From assembly GCA_008638375.1 (NCBI GenBank), contig CM018052.1:19451571-19515570 (forward strand): DNA of 64,000 bases, given 5' to 3'. Made by a program: the position numbers and the translations under genes. The notes under the pieces were generated by a model that was not told the DNA's origin, made no database searches, and saw only the letters and a list, made by a program, of their open reading frames with translations. This document shows, piece by piece, positions 36,301-48,371 of the stretch (its first letter is position 1; every line of letters starts with the position of its first letter). This stretch comes from Nyssa sinensis (lineage: Eukaryota > Streptophyta > Magnoliopsida > Cornales > Nyssaceae).

Positions 36301-37978
36301 ACTCAGCCTGACTCGGTCGAGTCAACTCCGTCTTCCCCATCGCCTCTGCTACTGTAGCCCTAATTTACAGTTTCGATTTTTCTTCAATTCGTGAAGTGTC
36401 AGGCAGATGTTTCAACTGATTTTTATCCCAAAACATTTCTGGGAGTTAGACCGATACTTTGGCATGAGTTTAGAGCCTCGAATCTAAGGATTGAGCTCTG
36501 TTCAGCCCGATTATCGTGAGGGATTTCAGTTCGTTCGTATGCCCCCATCTCTCAACCAAATCTCATAAGGTTTGGTTCTTTGTGATCCCTAGGTCATGGA
36601 GGTTCAGTTCACGTGTTTCAAACAAGTTTTAAAGCCTTATTGATAAAAATGGGTCATAGACCCGTGACTTGCAAGTTCAGGTTTAAGGGTCTTCCCATGC
36701 GGTTTTGGGTTGCGGGTCAGTGTTTTTGGAATCCTTGTGACCTCTAGATTAGGTCTTGACCGACTGAATTCAGTTTATCTTGGGTCAAATCAGACCCAGT
36801 TTTTGAGGTGGTCATCAATGGCGGTTCCTACGGTCAGTGGGTTTCATGCCTTATCCGACCTTCCCAATTAATTCAGAACAGTCCTAGGCCTCTTAGTAAT
36901 CTATATGTATAGTTATATGGACCAAAACTTATCAGAAACAGCACTGAAATTTAAACAGAAAACCAAAGCAGTTTTTTTTTTTGGTATTTACCTCAAATCA
37001 GATCCTCCACCCATGGCTCAGTTCCTTATTTTTGGCACTCCAAGTGTGCCTCAGTTAGTCGTGCACCTTCAGTCCTTTCTCCTCTTTCATGCACCTCCAT
37101 GGATCAATATTATCTCTCACATGGCCATGTACACACATGCACACCATGGCTCTCACCCCAGAGACAGGTCTGCCCCTTTCTCTACCGAGCACACACACAA
37201 ACAAGCCTCACTCACAGTATTCCCATTTTACACACAAGACCTATTTGTGATCAAAGTCAATCACAAATATTATGTATAATATATACACTCCTATACGTAT
37301 ATATCTCTATATATAGATGTATATACACATCAGAGAGTCAGTAAGATCGTGGGGGATGATGTGGGCTGATGGGAGCTGATTCAATCAATCATGTGGGGTT
37401 TGCATGGGTTGCCATTGGTCAGTTTGGGTGGCAACTTGGGGCAATTCAGGGTTATATACAATTAGGTTGCACATAAAGGCATAAAGTGATGGCAACTCAC
37501 CTGGTAAATTTTTGGGTAAAATTCCTTTCCCTATGTAGGTCAAGGGTTCAATTCCCCTTGGCCTCACTTTTCGCCATTTTCCATATTTTGGGCTAAGGCC
37601 CTGTTTGGCTGCGCATTAATTCTGTTTCAATGTTTCCTACATAACTTTCATTTCGTAGCTCCTTTTTCGATGCAGTTTGTTCCGAGAGTTTTGTATTTCA
37701 GTTATCTTTAGTGTCAGAGGTTCCGTGTCATTTATTATTTATTTTGGATTTTCGTAGTTAGCTAATTCGAGTTTCGTCAGTGTTAAAATGGCATTATTTC
37801 ACCGAATTAATCAGTAATTTGGGTTCAGGTGTTGCACCCTCTTCTCTAGACATATTAATTATTTTATCGGTCTATCGCGACCGTCGAGATTATGATTAAT
37901 TCCCTTAATCATTCTGTAAGTCGGTACTAATTAGTAATTAGCAAGTTAATTAATAATTAGTCAGGTCGGGGTGTTACA
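33373..37978 (-). mobile_element. 4.6-kb solo LTR of a long-LTR gypsy family
   Basis: Ends TGTCACGACCC (33373) and GGGGTGTTACA (37978), flanked by the perfect 5-bp duplication GAATC (33368-33372 and 37979-37983). It is 4606 bp, very long for an LTR, with no internal region, so it is a product of LTR-LTR recombination. It contains the family modules (near 35255-35850), a tandem repeat at 34451-34573, a CA-rich tract at about 37120-37330 and a tRNA T-arm-like segment near 37540-37567. Confidence 0.88.
34451..34573. repeat. Two-copy tandem repeat inside the 4.6-kb solo LTR
   Basis: GGCAACATGATATAACCATAG and GGCAGCAATATAAAACTATAG each lead to GCTATGTTAC(T/C)GGGCTGCC; the period is about 68 bp. 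Each unit contains a short complementary pair (ATAGC/GCTAT) able to fold. Confidence 0.7.
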
Positions 37979-38812
37979 GAATCAGTCGACTAGTTTCATC
38001 AATCAGTCGACTAGATCAAAATCCTGTTGATTGATCAACTCAATTAATTCGTCTAGAAGGTTAAGGTTCATCTTGTTCAAAACAATCAATCGGTTGGTCC
38101 TTAAAATGAATCGACTGGTTTTTCAGTATATGATTTTTCATTTGAGAACCAGCTGACTAGATGTAGAAGTTAGTCGATTTAGATAATGTGAAAATTAGGC
38201 TTAAGAATTAATCGAATGGTTTTTAGAACTGGTCGACTGGGTTTTTCTTATTTTCACCAGTGTCTCTTTTTTAAAACAACTTGATTTTCCAAAACTTGAA
38301 GTGTTTTAATGTAGTGTTTTGAGAAATATTTTTTATTAGTTCTAGTTGATCACTTAAATAATTAGAGCTTACACTTATGATCAATCTAAATCTAACTCAC
38401 TCAAAAATCCAAAATAATGAAAAATAAAGTCTTATCTTAACTTTTCTTGATTCCTTAGGCTTTGAGTGTGTCCATTTTCTTGAATGATCTTGAGGAAATT
38501 CCACTGGCTTGGATTTTGGTTTTAAAGCTCGTACTTTAAGTGGAGACCTCTTGATTGATGGAATTCATTACCTTTATTCAATTATGGTCAAATATTTTTT
38601 ATGCTTTGTTGACCTCTTTGCATTTTCACTGAATAAAACTATCAGTCCACGTAATCAATGTATTGTAATCATCAATATTATTGAGATACCCTTGGTTGAA
38701 AACCTTTAGCGTTAACAAATCTTTTTCTTACTCTCTTTGGCAATTTTATGCTTTCCTTATCTCTAAAGCTTTGAATTCTCCTATTTTCATTCTACATTTA
38801 ACTCATCCATTA

Positions 38813-40923
38813 ATGGATCCTAAAGACTCCAAAGTCCCAATGGCCTCACTATTCAATGACTTAATCTCTTAATCTAACCACCTGAATAAAACTTCTTTCT
38901 TCTTTGACTACTCTGTTAAGCTTTAGTCTCGGTCCGGCCTTTCTAACATCCCACCATTTGCTATGACACCATTTTACTCATTTTCGTCCTCTTTCCTACG
39001 CTTGTTTCAGAATCTTGTGGTCCAATTAACGGACTCCTTAGCATTAATTATAGGCATGGCCTATCTTTAGTAAGGTCTAGGTCGGTTGGGTTAAAAGGCT
39101 TACTCCTTGGAAAGGTAATGTTTGGAGATGCAGTGGTATTTATAATGCCATCACCTTAACAAATGTGAATATCCTAATCATTAAGCCTCTATTTGATTTC
39201 ACCACCATTTTTTGGTCCATAGCAACCAATAGTTTCCATTTTAGGTGGGGGCGTTATGACCCCAACTATTATTGACATTTTCTTTATTACTAGCCTACAC
39301 CCTCATGATGAGATGTCCAATATTAGTATCTCTACCACCAACATCTTACCAACTAAAGTCATTACATTACAACTAGTAAGAAAGATGGACCAAATTCTGA
39401 CCAAGAACACGTAGCCTTTCTTATATTTTTTTCTCAATAGATTTCTCGTGTGTATGGTATCCCATGGAACTACCATAGACTTTACTGACTTTAGTCGTAG
39501 CACTGGTTGAAGCATGGCTTATTACTCCCACCCATTCGGTTCTTGCCCATCCTTATAAGGGCATGAAGGACTTGGTGTGCTCGTTTTTACATTTTGGTGG
39601 TGCCCTATTTTGGCTCCTCTAACTCTGGTTGGTCGCTTACTTCCCAAAGTTCGATCACATTTTATCCCCACCATATTTTGCTTATTACTATAGAGAAATT
39701 TTGTTTAAGGCTCAAGTCTTTTGAAAATTGTTTCTCTTTTTTCTTTGATCGTGCTTTTAGGCAAATATTTTCTTGGAAAGGAGAATATTTTCTCCTCTTT
39801 TTCTAAAATAGAATTTGCTCTTAAATGGTTGAGGTAGCCTCCTAATATAGCCATTTAGGCCAATTCTAAGTTTTTCAATGTGTGTTTTAGTTTTTTACTT
39901 TTTGGGGATTTACATTACAATTTGTGTCTAATAAGGTTGAATTATAAGGTTGGGGTTGAGTATTACAATGTTGCTCAGTTCACCCGTCAGTTTACGTTGG
40001 ACTATATTATTCTCTTTCTCCCTTATAATTTACAAAATTAAGTATCTCATGAGCAGGTTTTCTTCCTCTCTCCTAATCGTCCTACTTAAGTCGATTATCA
40101 ATTTCAAGTACTAAAAGATTCCTTCCACTTTCAACCTTTTTATGAAGCCTTTAGTGCATCTCCCCAATTCGAATCCTAGTGAGGAACTTATATCAATCAA
40201 CATTTTCATAAAGCCCTCAGTGCATCTCCCCAATTCAAATCCTGGTGAAAAACTTACATCAGTCAAATCAAAATGGATGATCTAGTTCCAATTTTAGCCT
40301 TTATGTCTTTTACTACTTGACCATCTAGTGGTTTTCCTAGTACTCTGTTTTCTCCTCTTAGATTTCCACCCAAGTCTTAAGGATAAAAAAGAAATCCTCC
40401 ACCTCCCAAAGCATTAGGTACTGCATCAAGCAAATATTTTCATGGACATTGCCCCTATTTTTTTTTATACTAACTTATTTCTTGTATATCTTTTTCATAA
40501 GAAGAAGAAAATGTCAAGCCATGTTGCTATTAAGAGTTCTAAAGAAAGTGATGATGATGTTCTTCTAGCACTTTCTTCTAGTGACTTTAGACATTCAAGG
40601 CATCTTCTTTCCACAGTAAGTCATTTCTTTTTTTCTCGTGTTTCATTGATAAAAACATAATCCCTTCATTATTTTAAAGGATGACATCTCCTCTCCCCTA
40701 GTTTAGTCTAAGGGTGTCAGTAACCCCTAGTGCTAGCCAAGCTGTATTAGACTCAACCTCTCTACAAATCATGCAACCATTCCCCCGACATCTAAGGCCA
40801 TGGATACTTTTTTTCCTACTTTTGCTATCAATGTTTTGTCCATCTCTATTGAGGTAACCCTTCTTTAAGCTTCAGTCTTACTTGTAATTCATTATATTAC
40901 AACATTTTCCATTCTTACAAGCC
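38813..40923 (+). pseudogene. Plant-mobile-domain (PMD-like) remnant, part 1
   Basis: Plus-strand translation, with stops, shows PMD-type landmarks: NAITLTNVNILIIKPLFDF, then TTIFWSIATNSFHFRWGRYD (39200-39260; PMD proteins read FWxxxTNTFxFPxGxMTPT), HVAFLIFFSQ near 39400, and the later YFGSSNSGWSLTSQSSITF (39600-39660). It lies antisense to the host LTR element. PMD regions occur in plant retroelements and host genes. The limits are approximate, and decay makes the family call moderate. Confidence 0.5.
40142..40266 (+). repeat. 66-bp in-frame duplication within the PMD-like remnant
   Basis: ATGAAGCCTTTAGTGCATC (40142) and ATAAAGCCCTCAGTGCATC (40208) begin two copies of a 66-bp unit, 22 codons, that both encode a SASPQF core. 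Confidence 0.75.
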
Positions 40924-43723
40924 TGTAGAGATCTAAAAAATCAGGATAAATTTTTTATTTTCGCTAGTAGGGCACTATTCATGCACTGTTTACCGGTAGG
41001 GCATTACACATGCATCATTTAGATATAAGTCATGTTTAGAAACATATTTTTAGTATGCCATAGAAGATAAATATGCTTAGAATGTTAAAATACACCTCAT
41101 GTGAGAATTTGAGTCTAATCGGAGATAGTTTGAAAAATGGACCATAAAGGGCATCCCGGGTGGCCCGGGTGGACTCGCCCGCAGGCGAAAATAAATTTTT
41201 CAGAAAAATATCATTTAAAATAATTTTAAGAACTTTGGTTAAAGAAAAATTTCGAATTGAGACGTTTCAGGACAGGTTATAGTGTAACGGGGTCCTGAAC
41301 TCATTAAGGGCAAAATGGTCTTTTCACCCCTTTACTACAAATATGACCCTTGAGATCTAAAATCCTTAGAAAATGCTGGAGAAGTTATAGCAATTCATGC
41401 TTGGAGAGAAATGGTGAGAAAAACCTAGGTTTTCCAACTTTCTACCTTCCAAAACTTATCTCTAGCCTTATAATTTCACAAGGCTTCTTTCTAGGAAGTT
41501 GTTTCCCACATCAAGGGCTACATTCTTACCGATTGGTTCGACTGCAGAGTGAGCACAACTACCTAGGGTTGAGAAAAACCCTTTTAGATATGATATTTTG
41601 CTAAGCAAAGAATATGGTTAAGTTTATGAATGTTTTTATATGTTAATTGTATGACTTACATGTTTACTTCTTGTTAGAAAACCCCCTAGCATATAGTTGC
41701 TTTGAAAATCTAGGATTGATACTTTGTGTACTTATGTATTCTTTGGAAATTTGGTGAAATAATGAACATATAACTTGAATATATGTATAATTCATTGCAT
41801 TCTAGCTTATGTTCATATAGACAAAGTCTTGTAGTTTGAAAGTTATGGTTGCTCAATGTATTGGTACTTTGTGTACTTGTGTAATCTTTGAGAATTTGTT
41901 TAAGTTGTGAATATGAAACATGATTATATGTGAAATTGATTAGATTATATGCTAAGCTCATGTAGATAAAGTTTTGTGGTTTAAAAGTTATAATTTGTTT
42001 TATGTATGATGCATTATTTAAGGCATACCCAATATTTTTGATAAATGCCTCATTGAAATTACACAGAAAAAAGGCATCTTGGCATAAGTGAATCTTTGGA
42101 AATATGGCGTGTGTTAAGCACATTAGTGCTATGCATTATGAGGGTATAGATCTTGTGGTGAAAAACCCAAAATTGGCCATGGTACTCGCGATCCAACGGG
42201 GACGGACCGTGAAACGAGACATACGACAGTACTCGTGTGCTAAAGGGGAAGGACCGTGAAATGAGACATGTGTTGGGCATAGAGTTGCATGTGTGTGTCA
42301 TGCATATTGTCATTGTATTGCATTGATGAATTGGAAGGCATATAGCTTATAAATGTACACTTTGCACATGCCACGCCTTAATTTTGATCTTTATATTAGC
42401 ATTATGTCATACTGGGCCGTCATGCTTACCCTGTACGGGATTACATATTACAGATGAGACTCCCGACACAGGAGACTTGATGAAGTCTTGAAGCGTAGAA
42501 GGGGAAGTGGACCTGGAAGATCATTTGGCCCTTGGGGCATATTTTTGGTTGTATGAGGGCATAAGCCTTAAGACATATGTATTAACTTGTAAAATTTTGT
42601 ATAGTATTGAAACAATGGGCATAAGCCCAAATAGCTTGTGTTTAATTTGGAAAACGATGGACTATAGGCCTTGGGCCATTTTGTGACATAAGGGTTTAAA
42701 CCCAAATGTCAAATTGAGTATTGAATGTAAATGAGAAGCATGGAGCTCCATGTAGTTACTTATTTTTTTAAATATGCTTGTGAATGTTAGAATTACACAA
42801 TTGTATGAATAATTGTTCCATTAGGTGTTGTGTTAGTGTTGAGGAGGATGATGAGGATGAATGGGATGAGAAAAATAGGTTAATGAACAAACGAGATCAT
42901 GTCAAAATTTTATGAATTAAAAAGAGTTATTAAGTGTGTAAAATGCCCAAATATAGATAGAAAGAGTGCCAAAAGTTAGGGGTTAAAAACCTTGAGGAAG
43001 TAGGTTAAAAATTTTAAAAATTAGCTTGCAGCACTTTGGAAAAAAATTCAGAAAATGAAAAAGTTAGGTTACAGCAAATACATTGTTGCTACAGTAGCAT
43101 ATCAGGCCATGCCCCCTGCAGCGCAGCCGTGCGCCCCCCCGTGCTCGTGCATGCACGCCGTGTGCCTGGGAGCCTGCCGCACCCCAATGCCATGCCCCTC
43201 GCGCGAGTGCCTGCACGCCCAGCCCTTGCACCCCCTTGATACTAGCCCTTAGCCACCCTTTTTGGGCTATGTTTGGTCATCCTTTTAGGCCATGTTGGCC
43301 ACCCTATTGGTCCATGTTTGGCCACTCTTATAGACCATGTTTGGCCACTCTTATGGGCCATGTTTGGCCACTTCCTTAGACCACCTTAGGTAGGATTTTT
43401 GACTTATTCTTGGTCTATTCCTTAGGGCATTTGGGGCCTATTTGGGCCATTGTTCCAAGACACATTAGCGACATTTTTGGAGCTATCTTGAGGGCCATGC
43501 TTGAACATGACTTAGACTATTTTGACCATTGGTTGGGAAGGTATTTGATTGATATTAAAAACCTATTTTAGGTGGGTTTAGTTAGCAAGTTTTCATTCTT
43601 AATTTTTGGGGAAACATGAGAAAATTAATGTGTAATCAAGTAAATCCATTTAATTTCCTTTAATGAATTCCTTTTAGTTTACTTTCACTCACTCCCCAGG
43701 TTTCGAAAATTCGAAGCGTGACA
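40924..43723 (+). mobile_element. 2.8-kb solo LTR of the long-LTR gypsy family, plus orientation
   Basis: Begins TGTAGAGATC and ends GAAGCGTGACA, the same end types as the other long LTRs but in the opposite orientation. Flanking AAGCC (40919-40923) and GAGCC (43724-43728) match at four of five. Coding sequence of the interrupted PMD-like region resumes right after it, which supports both borders. It contains a GC-rich patch at 43118-43235 and a run of GGCCATGTTTGGCCA-type repeats at 43265-43380. Confidence 0.72.
43265..43382. repeat. Short tandem repeats with CCATGTTTGGCCAC core
   Basis: At least four imperfect units of about 29-34 bp, each with a CCATGTTTGGCCAC-like core, lie inside the 2.8-kb LTR. 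Confidence 0.65.
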
Positions 43724-43843
43724 GAGCCTCTAGAATGTTTTAAAGAGATCATTCAAGACCTCTCCTTAGTCTTTCAAATTATCAACGCTACCAACAGTGC
43801 CCCGACTCCTTTGGCTTTTAGATGTACTAACTACACTAATAAT
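43724..43843 (+). pseudogene. PMD-like remnant, part 2
   Basis: Open reading EPLECFKEIIQDLSLVFQII runs on to SAPTPLAFRCTNYTNN with no stop, and continues in frame across the copia solo LTR into KVQEATEFLKRLPDLELSQL at 50200. It is a small island between two insertions. Confidence 0.5.
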
Positions 43844-44162
43844 TGTTGAGGACATAGTTTTGATGATGCATATGCTTGATATAATCTAAATATCAACACA
43901 AAAATTAGTACTTGTTTGGTAAACTATATTTTCACGTTCTTTCTTATATGTGAAATAAGGAAATTAAAGCTCGAGTACAATCAAACAATTACAATGTATA
44001 GAACTCAAATTGATAACCTTGATGATATATATATATATATAATAATATATATATATACTCAATATTGACACAAATCAATATATAATCTTAGTTATGCATT
44101 ACATATATGAAGATAGTCAATGTGAGATTTAACTTACATATTCAATTTATAGACATGGTTAT

Positions 44163-47100
44163 TGTTATGCCTTACATGGCCGGACTAAAGGGTCATCGGG
44201 ACCCCGAAAGGTAGGTGACTAAGACTAATCATTCTAATTAAGTATATAAATGCAATCCATTTCTTTCTAAATTGATTTTCTTAAATCATTTTCCTTTAAT
44301 TGGTTTCGGTTCGTTTCCCATTATTAGACTTGTTCAAGTCGAGTAACTGGATTAAATGAAATATATCACAATAAAGTGTAACTAAACCAAAACATCAATC
44401 AATAATATATAACAAGGTGATGTCCAGAGCTAACGCTACTAGTCTACTATACAACATGTACATTAAGTCAAAGAAGGATACAAGAACCATTTACAATACA
44501 TAATAAATGAATACAACTATCTGAAACCAATGTTACTCAAGTTTTTGACCCATCCGTACTGCTCCAACAACTGTCATCTACCAGTCCAGTATCTGTCACT
44601 CCCATGTATAGTAGGGGTGAGCCATAACGCTCAATAGGGTTTTCTAAAACACACAAGGGTGCAACGTGAAAAAACTAATGCAAGTCCGATGTGGACAATC
44701 CCTAACGTCCAGTATGCAATAAGAAGCACACAACAATATCATCTTCTAGATTATAATTATAGATATAATCATCAGAAGAATATGGCACCACTTCATATGG
44801 TGTAACAATTGTAATAGTGCATTCAATAGGCGTTAAAGCATGATACATGTATATATATATATATAAACCTTACGACGCACGTCCATTTCCTATTTTAAAG
44901 CAATATGGACACAATATCCATTGTTGGCCAACAATATAGTAAGTCAATACGTATAATCACCATATTATCACATATACAACATGTGTAATCCACAACATAA
45001 AAAGTTCGAGCAATATCTATTATAATCATCAATACAGTCCATGCAATGCAATGATGCTCAATGCAAAAAGGTAAATGTGCATGATTTAATCCATAATCTG
45101 AATCTCAACTTTATCTCTTTCAATCCATAGTTTAATCACCTAATGGCTCCCGAAAAAGCTTGGTACTTCTCAAGCTACTAACCCGATGACAATGCACCAC
45201 TACCCGCGCGGGGTAACGATTCGTAACTGAAAAGAGACACAATCCTCATCATAAAATAAGCATAGTCTCTAACATGATCTCATCACACTCTATTCACTTG
45301 CTTCATTAATCCATCTACATCACTTAGGTGTGCTCAACTAATACCTTATAGGTCCGCGATACAATCCACATCAACTATCATGTAATGAAATGCATGATAT
45401 CTCAATATACAAAAATCATATAATCCATAGAATGTCCATACATGTATCCAATACACAAGTATAATGAATAATAAAGCATCAGAATGATAATGATGATCGT
45501 GCCAAAAAAGGGCAGACAATGATCAAGCATTAGAACAATAACAATCATATCATGGAAATCAATGACAAGCATACAATGCCAACCAATCAAAATAAAATCC
45601 TAGTCCCCATCGTCACCCGACTATAAGAAGACACTACTTGTGTTTGTCACAACATGCATTAGTTCTCTTAGGTTAATCACGCATTAGCCTACCTATCGAG
45701 TGCCTATTGTCCTAAACGGATATAAAAAAATTTGTTCTCGGGCCTCAAAAGCCCTAAAAAAGCCTCATCGTAATGTTTCTAAGTCATTTGAATGCCTTTT
45801 AAATTCATAAGAGCATTTTCATAATTTTATCAAACAAACTCCACATCTATCGAGACACTGTTTCACAAAACTGACCTTAGAATCGGATCTAGAAGGTCCA
45901 AAAATCCTAAGGATACTCTCATTATATTTTATTAACCCTTTGAGATATTTATTCCATGCCTTAGGACATAATTTTAATTTTTCATATTCATGTGGGACCA
46001 ACCCTATGTCCTTGTTTCGTTAATCTGGTATCGTATTTGAATTTTGGGTGTCCAAAAATATTGGAAATGTCTATTCCGGATCATAATTATGCTTTCAATT
46101 ATTCAATCTAGGTCTAGGGATATAATTGTCATTTTACCAATTTAGATGGGACCATTATTGAGTCCCAATTTATACAATCTAACACTATATTTGAATTTCG
46201 GGCATCCAATAACATTGGACTAGCCCTTTTCAGATTTTAATTTGCCTTTGGATTACTCAATTTATCATTAAAGACCTTTTCATAATTTCATATTTTTATG
46301 TGGGACCACCCCGAGTCTCCAAATGTTCAAACTGACCCTGCCATTGAGTCTGGAATGCTCAAAAACCTTTAGAATGCACCTTCTTGCATTTTATTTGCAT
46401 TTAATTTCCACTTTATTTAGAGAAGGGCATTTTTGTAATTTCACTACCTAGATTATAAGAGAATTGGTTCAAAGTTGAAACCATTCCCAAATGAATTGGT
46501 TCGCATATCTTTGTTACCAAACAGGCAAACTTAAGGTCAAAGCCAACCAGGCATATTGTCTTGTGCGGCCCAAATCACTAAAACCCATCCATCCTTACTC
46601 ACTGATCAAATTAGGTCTGACCCACTACTTGAGGACCCAATAGCTTAAGAAAACAACCCAACCTAGCATCCCAACTCACCGAACTTCAAAACGATGTCAT
46701 TGAAGTGGCGGTGAACAATGTTTTCTTCCTCACAGAAAAGGCATTGTTCTAGTCGTAACCCTAGGGTTGTAAACTGCCCCTCTTTTGGTTTTTCCTTCCC
46801 TTTTTTAATTAATTCTTCTCTAAACTCCAAATGGGACTCTTCTATACCGATCCCATGGATTCAAACCCTCAAAAACTACCTATTCATCAAGAACCCAAAT
46901 TCGAGTTTCTCACAATAATTCACACATACAGTCATCATGCACGTACAACACACATAGTTAAACACCTATGCCTATATCCATCCGAAATGGAGATCTAAGA
47001 TGGCTAGAAGTTCCTACCTTTCACTACCATTTAGAGAGAGAAAATGGTAAGGAGAAAGAAAGTTTGAGACCACTCTAATGGCTGCCGAGTTTTTCCCAGC

Positions 47101-47456
47101 CTTTGTTGTGCTCCCTCTATTCTCTTTTCCTTTCCTCTCATTTTTCTCTTCATTTTCTAGTTTGATTCCTCCCATTTGTCAAACACACACACACACACAC
47201 ACTATTTGCACTTTTTTCTCTATCTCTCTTTCTCAAACACACACCAGCACTCACCCTATCATTCCCTTGTTCAGCCCCTAACCAACACACACATTTTCTC
47301 TCACATTCTCATGCGCACACATACATAGTCACACACAACTCACTCGTTGTCTTCTCTTCTCACACACACCTCTACACATGCGCACACACACACACACATA
47401 TATATACACATATCTGTTTGTACACATATAAACACGCACTCTTGTGTGTGTTCAAA

Positions 47457-47487
<31 letters not shown>

Positions 47488-48371
47488 ATGAGAGGAGGGG
47501 GGAGAGAAGGAAAAAGCTAATTTTTTCTAAAGTGTTTGTCCCATCCAATGTGTACTTAATCCCCCTTTTGGTTCACTTTTGGTGTACCTCACTTACATAC
47601 AAATATTTTAACATTGGATGCTTTATTGGCCAATTAAATAATGCCATGTGTCCAAGTCTAAAAATATCCACCAAGCTTCTAAGGAAGCTTTGCACACTTC
47701 CCGATGTGTCACGTGGCCAGTTGACCGGTTGCACGCGTACATTAGCCTGAACATGAACTATCTCAGAATCGTACCAAAATTGAAACCCTAGCTAATCTCG
47801 ACGTTCTAATTAAAAATACGTTGCTCATTCCTCCAAATTCAATCATTTGAGTTTTCATACTTATCTGCATCCTGTAAATGACTATGCAATCCCGTGACTC
47901 ACACTAGTCCCGAGTAATTTTTCAAAAACTCAATTCAGTCATAGAATGTCGTATTAGTGGTTTACTAGTTATTTTCATAATTACTCAGACACATCATCGA
48001 TGGATTACTTATCTGGCCTTAATTAATGCTGACAATTTATCAAATTGTCCTTTATGATTTTTTGAATTCTTACAACCTCTACCCCTTATAAGAATTTCGT
48101 CCTCAAAATTCAGGCCACATCTACTATCCTACAAATTTCTATCCATTGAGAGAATCAAAATTCTCTCCACCTAATAAAACCATCATATATTGTCTTGTGA
48201 CTACATCGATCTATCTTTATCACAAACTGAGTCTAAGTATATGAGGACTAAATTGTTAACCCAATCCAACCGACTAGAAGATCGATGAGGCCTATCATAC
48301 ACAATCTCCAAGGCAATAGTCAACTTTATCAATTTATCAAATTGTCATTTATGATTTTATGAATCCTTACA
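44163..48371 (-). mobile_element. Long-LTR gypsy insertion nested in the copia solo LTR
   Basis: An LTR of about 3.9 kb (44163-48074; plus-view ends TGTTATGCC and GAATTCTTACA) is followed by about 250 bp of internal sequence starting with the family polypurine-tract complement (CCTCTACCCCTTATAAG), then a short second LTR end (about 48326-48371, ATCAAATTGTCATTTATG to CCTTACA). Flanks GTTAT (44158-44162) and ATTAT (48372-48376) match at four of five. Family modules occur at 45990-46400. The element has lost nearly all of its interior and one LTR. Confidence 0.62.
47457..47482. repeat. (GA)n microsatellite inside a long LTR
   Basis: Perfect GA run next to a CA-rich tract at 47180-47405, both inside the 3.9-kb LTR. 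Confidence 0.85.

Larger units (their letters stand above)
32766..38500. mobile_element. LTR-like remnant split by the 4.6-kb solo LTR
   Basis: The left part (32766-33372) starts TGTAAACAAGG and has the copia-LTR-like segment AGAAACACAACAAGTTTTTATGAGGTTCG. The right part (37984-38500) has clustered AGTCGACTAG/TCGACTGG motifs and an AT-rich end. The two halves join directly once the solo LTR is removed. The right end and class are uncertain. Confidence 0.35.

Noticed and set aside
37385..37567. Minus-strand ORF starting MRPRGIEPLTY
   Set aside because: This peptide is a known kind of artefact produced by translating a tRNA T-arm-like or SINE-like sequence. It lies inside a solo LTR and has no gene context.
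37540..37575. Possible tRNA gene with a good T-arm
   Set aside because: No matching acceptor stem, D-arm or anticodon arm could be built around it. It is treated as a tRNA-derived module in an LTR.
43036..43252. Two overlapping Pro/Ala-rich ORFs
   Set aside because: They arise from the GC-rich patch in an LTR, which lacks stops in several frames. No domain or gene structure was seen.
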